64,000 nt of DNA, taken from assembly GCF_003944705.1 (NCBI RefSeq), contig NZ_RWIS01000018.1, forward strand, positions 1 through 64,000. The letters run 5' to 3'. Of the stretch, positions 60,270 through 64,000 are shown one piece after another. The number at the start of each line of letters is the position of its first letter. Within the stretch, counting starts at the first letter, position 1. Source of the DNA: Hymenobacter metallilatus. GTDB taxonomy: Bacteria; Bacteroidota; Bacteroidia; Cytophagales; Hymenobacteraceae. The notes under the pieces are model-generated. The model was given only the letters and a program-made list of their open reading frames with translations, made no database searches and was not told the origin of the DNA. The position numbers were made by a program, and so were the translations under genes.

Positions 60270-60791
60270 TTAGCCGGCAAATGCCTTGCGCACGTCCTGG
60301 CCGGAAGCCGCCGCTTGGACGGGCAGGAAGCCCATGCTGCCACCGTTCAGGGCGCGGTGCGTGTTACCAGCAGCCAGCAGCGACGAGGAGATGCTGGGGG
60401 CTTCCGTGTAGTCCACGTAGCCGAGGCCCTGCAGGCCGGAGCTGAGGCCGGGAACGTACTTGTTCACCATTTCGGCCACACCAGCGGTGTTTTTGGTTTC
60501 GTCGTTGGCACCGGTGTACTCGCGCACGGCAGCCATACCACTTACCACACCAGCACCAAGCAGGGCCGAGGTTACCATGTCGTTACTGGCGGGCACCAGG
60601 TCGAGGGCCTGAACGGCCAGCACGGCTCCGAGCACAATGGCCGGAATGTGCTGCTTTACTTTGCCGAGGGTAGCGTTGGAGTCAGCCATGCCGGAGAGGT
60701 AGGTGCTCCCGGCGTGGGCCACGACAGCGCCCACCACGGCCGCGCCGGTGTCGATGGCCGACTGCTTGGCGCGATTTTTATTCAGTTTCAT
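60270..60791 (-). CDS. Multi-TM membrane protein with LQGLG motif
   Basis: A 173-residue protein. Basic N-terminus, three hydrophobic helices (about 13-28, 50-66, 75-90), then an acidic loop and GLSSGLQGLGYVDYTEAP (GLG 122-124) and a Ser/Ala/Gly-rich tail. Possibly a virion-membrane protein. No family is recognised. Confidence 0.65.
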   Translation of the reverse strand: MKLNKNRAKQSAIDTGAAVVGAVVAHAGSTYLSGMADSNATLGKVKQHIPAIVLGAVLAVQALDLVPASNDMVTSALLGAGVVSGMAAVREYTGANDETKNTAGVAEMVNKYVPGLSSGLQGLGYVDYTEAPSISSSLLAAGNTHRALNGGSMGFLPVQAAASGQDVRKAFAG

Positions 60792-60848
60792 ACTGAAAAG
60801 GGGTTGGTTGAGGAAAAAGAGAAACAGAAATGGCCGAAGCCGGGAAAA

Positions 60849-61388
60849 CTAGACGGTGAGGGAGGCGACGTGGCGTTTTTTGGCCGTGTGCTTGGTAGTG
60901 GGCTTGCCGAGGGGCTCCGGCTCCGGGCCAGCTAGCCCGGACGATTTCTTATTGCCCGAGGTGGCCACCACAACTGCTACCCCGCCGAGCAGCAGCCAGA
61001 GCCAAAGGTTGGAGCCGCTACCGGAGCCTCCAGCGGAGCCGCTACTGGCGCTGGGAGTTGGGGTCGTAGCAACCGCGCTGGTCGTAGGTCCGGTACCGGG
61101 CACCGTGTCGCGCTGCGTTTCTGCCGCCCCAGTCGAAAACGACTGACAAAGCGTTGAGCCGGCGCATAGGTCATTACCCACTTTTACCTCCACCTCAGTT
61201 GCTGTCATAGTCTGACGGATGGGGAACTCCGTAGGGAGGGTGGGCACCGTGGTAGGCGTGTACTCGGGACCAGATGGGACTACCTGGGGCGTGTAAGACG
61301 TTGGGGAGGTTTCGCCCGTTTCCGGCGTGATGTAGTAAGAAAGGGCCTCGTTGGCGCCTGTTGGTTCGTAAGATTGTGCTGCGAACAT
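60849..61388 (-). CDS. Thr/Pro-rich single-TM protein
   Basis: A 179-residue protein. The N-terminal 125 residues are rich in Thr, Pro, Glu and Ser with two Cys (LCAGSTLCQSF). They are followed by a Gly/Ser linker, a TM (about 127-143, LWLWLLLGGVAVVVATS) and a basic tail with SSGLAGPEPEPLG. Likely surface-exposed on a membrane. No family is recognised. Confidence 0.65.
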   Translation of the reverse strand: MFAAQSYEPTGANEALSYYITPETGETSPTSYTPQVVPSGPEYTPTTVPTLPTEFPIRQTMTATEVEVKVGNDLCAGSTLCQSFSTGAAETQRDTVPGTGPTTSAVATTPTPSASSGSAGGSGSGSNLWLWLLLGGVAVVVATSGNKKSSGLAGPEPEPLGKPTTKHTAKKRHVASLTV

Positions 61389-61412
61389 GAGTGTGAGATG
61401 GTTGCGTAGGAA

Positions 61413-63038
61413 TTAGGACTGATTACCTCCAAAGGCCAGGGCAGCAATGCCAACCCCTACCAGTGCCAATGCCAGGCCGCTGCTCCCCTCTGCGGGCGGG
61501 TTGTCATATTTAGCCTTGTTGGCGGCGTACTCTTCCTCCGAAGTGGGTGCCGTGTAGCTGGGCGGAATTTGCTGCTGGTAGTCCGTGTTTTTAGGCTTGG
61601 CAAAGGCCGATTTCACGGTGGATACCAGCTTGCCCCAGTCAACTTCCTTCAACCAATCCATGATTTTCACCAGTACCGGCGTTGCCGCAGCGGTACCGGC
61701 TGTTGCCGTTGCTACTTCGCCCAATCCACTCAGACCCGGGACCGTAGCTGTGTTGTGGTTGCGAGTACCGAGTTTGTGTCCGATCAAGATGGCGTTACGC
61801 AGGTTATTTTCATCACCTTCCAGTCCTTTGAACACGGAAATCACCTTGTTCAACTGGCTTTGCGCCTTGCGCCACTCTCCTACTTCCAGGCCAGCCTGTG
61901 CGGCCTGTGCTTCTGTCGCATAACCGTAGCCGAGCCGTTCAGCAAATCGGAACAGGTTGATTTTGAAGGCCAGCAGCAGCGCATTGCGAATCAGGATACT
62001 CAGCGGATTGTACTTCATGACCGCCTGCCCCACGTCTTTCGCCTTATCAACTACCCAGCCGGCCGCTTGGCTCACTCCCCCCGCCACCCAGCCGGCAGCC
62101 TGCTTAATGCCGTCGCCGATGGTGCTGAAGAAGTTACCAACAATGGTACCGGACAAGCCGTTACCGGCCGATTCTTCGGCCATGAACTGTGCCAGCAGGG
62201 TATCCCGTTTGGCTGGTTCCGACCATACTTCCAGCAGAGCCGTGATGCGGGCCGCGTAGGGTGCCAGCGCCACATCATCGGCAGGCGTTGCGGCCAGGGT
62301 GTTGCGCAGGTGCATTTCCATGCGCTGCAGCAAGTCCTCACCAACCTGTGCTTGCGTCAGGCGACCCTCCGTATCGCCCAGGCCACGCAGGGTTTCTTGA
62401 CCGATGCCGAGAAACTCCGCACCGAAACCGGGGTTGGGCAGGGAGCCGGTACCGGAGCCAGTACCGGGTACACCGTTGAGAAACTGAATGGGCATCATGG
62501 TTTTGTCGAAGGTGGCCGTGGTGGGCGTTTCGTAGTCGAATTGGTCCACCACCGGGTCGATGGTGTAGTAGCGGCGGCTGCCAATGCGCTCCGGCACGAT
62601 TATATAGATGTGCTGGAAGTAGCTGTTGCCGTTGTATTTGGCCTTGCGCAGCTTATGCGGAATGCCCTGATTAAGCAGAATCGTAGAAAGCAGGATGCTG
62701 TAGCAGTCACAGTCAATCCCGGATTTCCGGTCCTGCCAGGCCCGGAGCGGGCGGCGCAACTGCTCCACGCCGGCGGCGTCGAGTTTGTACTGAAAATGGC
62801 GGTAAGCGAAATTCCAGTCGTTTTCGAGCGTTTCCCGCAACGATTTTCCCACCAGTAGCGGTGCTACACCGGCCGTATCTGCCTGGTACTTGCGGATAAT
62901 CTGCTCCATCTCATTCAGCGTGTCGAACGTGTCGCCGCTTTTGAGCAGGATAGGATTGGTGTTTTCGAGCTGAGAGAGGTTGAAATACCGGTTGTATTCC
63001 GTACCCGGACGCAGGGTGCGTTGATGAGCGGCTTGCAT
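61413..63038 (-). CDS. Transglutaminase-like cysteine protein
   Basis: A 541-residue protein. Transglutaminase-like core: Cys110/Cys112 in SGIDCDCYSILLS, His143 in FQHIYIIVPE and Asp161 in YTIDPVVDQ, the Cys-His-Asp triad order. The middle is helical (GDGIKQAAGWVAGGVSQAAG) with amphipathic character; a C-terminal TM (GLALALVGVGIAALAF) ends the chain. Two GLG motifs (TLRGLGDTEG at 219-221; GLSGLGEVAT at 438-440). Members of this fold can be proteases, so it is a candidate maturation enzyme. Coupled to the transglycosylase gene by TGATG. Confidence 0.75.
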   Translation of the reverse strand: MQAAHQRTLRPGTEYNRYFNLSQLENTNPILLKSGDTFDTLNEMEQIIRKYQADTAGVAPLLVGKSLRETLENDWNFAYRHFQYKLDAAGVEQLRRPLRAWQDRKSGIDCDCYSILLSTILLNQGIPHKLRKAKYNGNSYFQHIYIIVPERIGSRRYYTIDPVVDQFDYETPTTATFDKTMMPIQFLNGVPGTGSGTGSLPNPGFGAEFLGIGQETLRGLGDTEGRLTQAQVGEDLLQRMEMHLRNTLAATPADDVALAPYAARITALLEVWSEPAKRDTLLAQFMAEESAGNGLSGTIVGNFFSTIGDGIKQAAGWVAGGVSQAAGWVVDKAKDVGQAVMKYNPLSILIRNALLLAFKINLFRFAERLGYGYATEAQAAQAGLEVGEWRKAQSQLNKVISVFKGLEGDENNLRNAILIGHKLGTRNHNTATVPGLSGLGEVATATAGTAAATPVLVKIMDWLKEVDWGKLVSTVKSAFAKPKNTDYQQQIPPSYTAPTSEEEYAANKAKYDNPPAEGSSGLALALVGVGIAALAFGGNQS

Positions 63039-63999
63039 CAGGCCAGCAGATTATTGCGGGTGATGTAGTCGAGTGGGCCACCGGGCCCACAGTAGAGCAT
63101 GATGTACTGCTGGGTGATGGGCGGCGTACTTAGCTTGCCGTTGCGGTAGGCAATCAACTGGTCGGGGCTGCTGACCACTTTGTTCGGCCCTTCTGCCCGA
63201 ATACCCCGGTTGTACTCGGCAGCTGCTTTATATAGTTCTACTTCGCCGGTGGCGAGGTTGGTGTACTTGCGCAGCATCTGCCCAAAAGCCAGCGTACCGA
63301 TATGAATGTTGAACTCTGGCTTCTGCAGGTCGGTAATCCGAATGGCGTTCTGCCCCCGCAGCAGCGCGGCCCACCGGGCCGGACCCAGTTTCAGCCGGAA
63401 ATATTCGGCTTCCATGTCCGTCAGGTGGCCCTTGCGGTACTCAGTGCGCAGGCAGGTGTCAGCCGTGCCGGGCGCAATCTGCATGATACCGGTAGCGCCA
63501 CCGCCCGTAACTACCGAAGCGAGCATATCAGGATTTTCAATGCAGATTTTAGTAGCAATGATTTGAGCAGGCACGTTGTGAAGGGCGGCGGCCTGCTGGA
63601 TGATACGACCGTACCGCTTTACCACACCCTGCACGATGGAGGGAATGTCGCGGTTGGCCCGCCTAGCCCTCTGCTGGGTGTTTTGGGTGATGGCCCGCAG
63701 CGAGTTGGTACTCACCGAGGAATCTGCCCGCACCACCTGAATCCGGCGCAGCTTGATAGGAGCATCAGCCGCGTCCGTTACTGGCAGGACCGCCGTGGTC
63801 ATGTCGAGCACTTCACCCAGGCCGGCAAAACCGTACTCGCCGGCACCGGGCAGATAGGGCTCCAAGGCCCGGAAAGCCGTGTAACCTTCGGCCCATTGCG
63901 GATTATCATCGGCCACGGCCAGATTATTGAGCACCGGAGGCTTCGGGCGCAGCAGCAGCCAGCCAGCTACACCAATACCACCCCACAAAAGCATCTTCT
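63038..63999 (-). CDS. SLT-type lytic transglycosylase (start at or beyond the window edge)
   Basis: At least 318 residues. An N-terminal TM (LLWGGIGVAGWLLL) is preceded by two Lys codons reaching the window edge, so the true start is probably just outside. Next comes EYGFAGLGEVLDM (GLG 58-60 from the first Met at 63994), then the SLT domain (about 125-290) with the catalytic Glu153 in KICIENPDML, GGATGIMQIAPGTA and AEYNRG. It cleaves the glycan strands of peptidoglycan; anchored in a virion membrane it would serve genome entry. Confidence 0.85.
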   Translation of the reverse strand, partial: KMLLWGGIGVAGWLLLRPKPPVLNNLAVADDNPQWAEGYTAFRALEPYLPGAGEYGFAGLGEVLDMTTAVLPVTDAADAPIKLRRIQVVRADSSVSTNSLRAITQNTQQRARRANRDIPSIVQGVVKRYGRIIQQAAALHNVPAQIIATKICIENPDMLASVVTGGGATGIMQIAPGTADTCLRTEYRKGHLTDMEAEYFRLKLGPARWAALLRGQNAIRITDLQKPEFNIHIGTLAFGQMLRKYTNLATGEVELYKAAAEYNRGIRAEGPNKVVSSPDQLIAYRNGKLSTPPITQQYIMLYCGPGGPLDYITRNNLLA

Positions 64000-64000
64000 T

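Larger units (their letters stand above)
45001..64000. mobile_element. Integrated element (probable tailless-phage provirus), left end; right end outside
   Basis: The element starts at tRNA-Asp, carries a tyrosine recombinase facing away from the tRNA, a cargo gene, and a compact minus-strand operon of virion- or envelope-type genes: three peptidoglycan hydrolases, an SGNH spike-like protein, small beta-rich proteins, a clamp-like protein and a P-loop ATPase. No terminase, portal, tail, relaxase or T4SS gene is visible. It differs from the core genes to the left by dense packing, with stop/start overlaps at most junctions. An attR (a repeat of the tRNA 3' end) is expected beyond the window. 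The tRNA itself is host sequence. Confidence 0.75.

Noticed and set aside
45193..64000. Integrative conjugative element
   Set aside because: The integrase would fit, but no relaxase, coupling protein or Tra gene is found in the 19 kb seen; the content is virion/lysis-like. Not fully excluded because the right end is outside.
45193..64000. Tailed prophage or extracellular contractile injection system
   Set aside because: No terminase, portal, sheath, tube, baseplate or tape-measure-like gene is visible; the coiled-coil protein at 55306 is too short for a tape measure.

Overview
The window looks like a chromosomal segment of a high-GC Bacteroidota bacterium, most likely Hymenobacter or a close relative (Cytophagales). 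The evidence is the recurrent Bacteroidota -7 promoter element TAnnTTTG just upstream of many starts, a type III glutamine synthetase, a SMUG2-type DNA glycosylase, a Bacteroidota-type putative porin, LptE, DUF4159 and DUF5977 proteins. There is no rRNA and the only tRNA seen is tRNA-Asp.

Region 1 to 44.8 kb is ordinary core chromosome. It holds glnN (GSIII), an LTA-synthase-like sulfatase, mtaB, an XRE regulator, a MacB/FtsX permease, a secreted ThuA/GATase-like protein, a GH2 enzyme, miaE, a putative porin with lpxK, a PP2C phosphatase, SMUG2, a Nif3 and zinc-ribbon pair, a TPR protein, pabB and miaB. These are followed by a sigma54-type regulator-lptE-TPR-secG block, groES-groEL, a POT transporter, pckA, an S1/P1 nuclease, an SDR, rsmE, DUF4159, an acyltransferase, a patatin, an MBL hydrolase and accA. 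MiaB and MiaE together imply ms2io6A37 tRNA modification. Several short inverted-repeat or tandem-heptamer elements lie between these genes. They often supply stop codons or N-terminal codons of neighbouring genes.

Region 45.0 kb to the right edge is an integrated element. It begins at the 3' end of tRNA-Asp (45001-45074), followed by a long near-perfect hairpin, a tyrosine recombinase and an AT-richer secreted-protein cargo gene. After a convergent terminator comes a tightly packed, translationally coupled minus-strand cluster of about 22 genes (47077 to beyond 64000). It encodes three peptidoglycan-degrading enzymes (SLT lytic transglycosylase, GH108 muramidase, M15 peptidase), a transglutaminase-like cysteine protein, a 673-aa SGNH-hydrolase spike-like protein, a DUF5977 protein, small beta-rich proteins, many single-TM proteins, a basic Lys/Ala-rich protein, a sliding-clamp-like (DnaN-type) protein and a RecA-like P-loop ATPase. 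One 194-aa beta-rich protein sits in its own hairpin-bounded transcription unit and is the best major-capsid candidate.

No terminase, portal, tail, relaxase or T4SS gene is visible in the 19 kb seen. I therefore read the element as a probable provirus of a tailless, possibly membrane-containing bacteriophage of Bacteroidota; its right end is outside the window. The most unusual signal is a short motif of the type (L/F/S)xGLGx, present about ten times in at least seven otherwise unrelated proteins of the cluster. It could be a shared maturation-cleavage or assembly signal.
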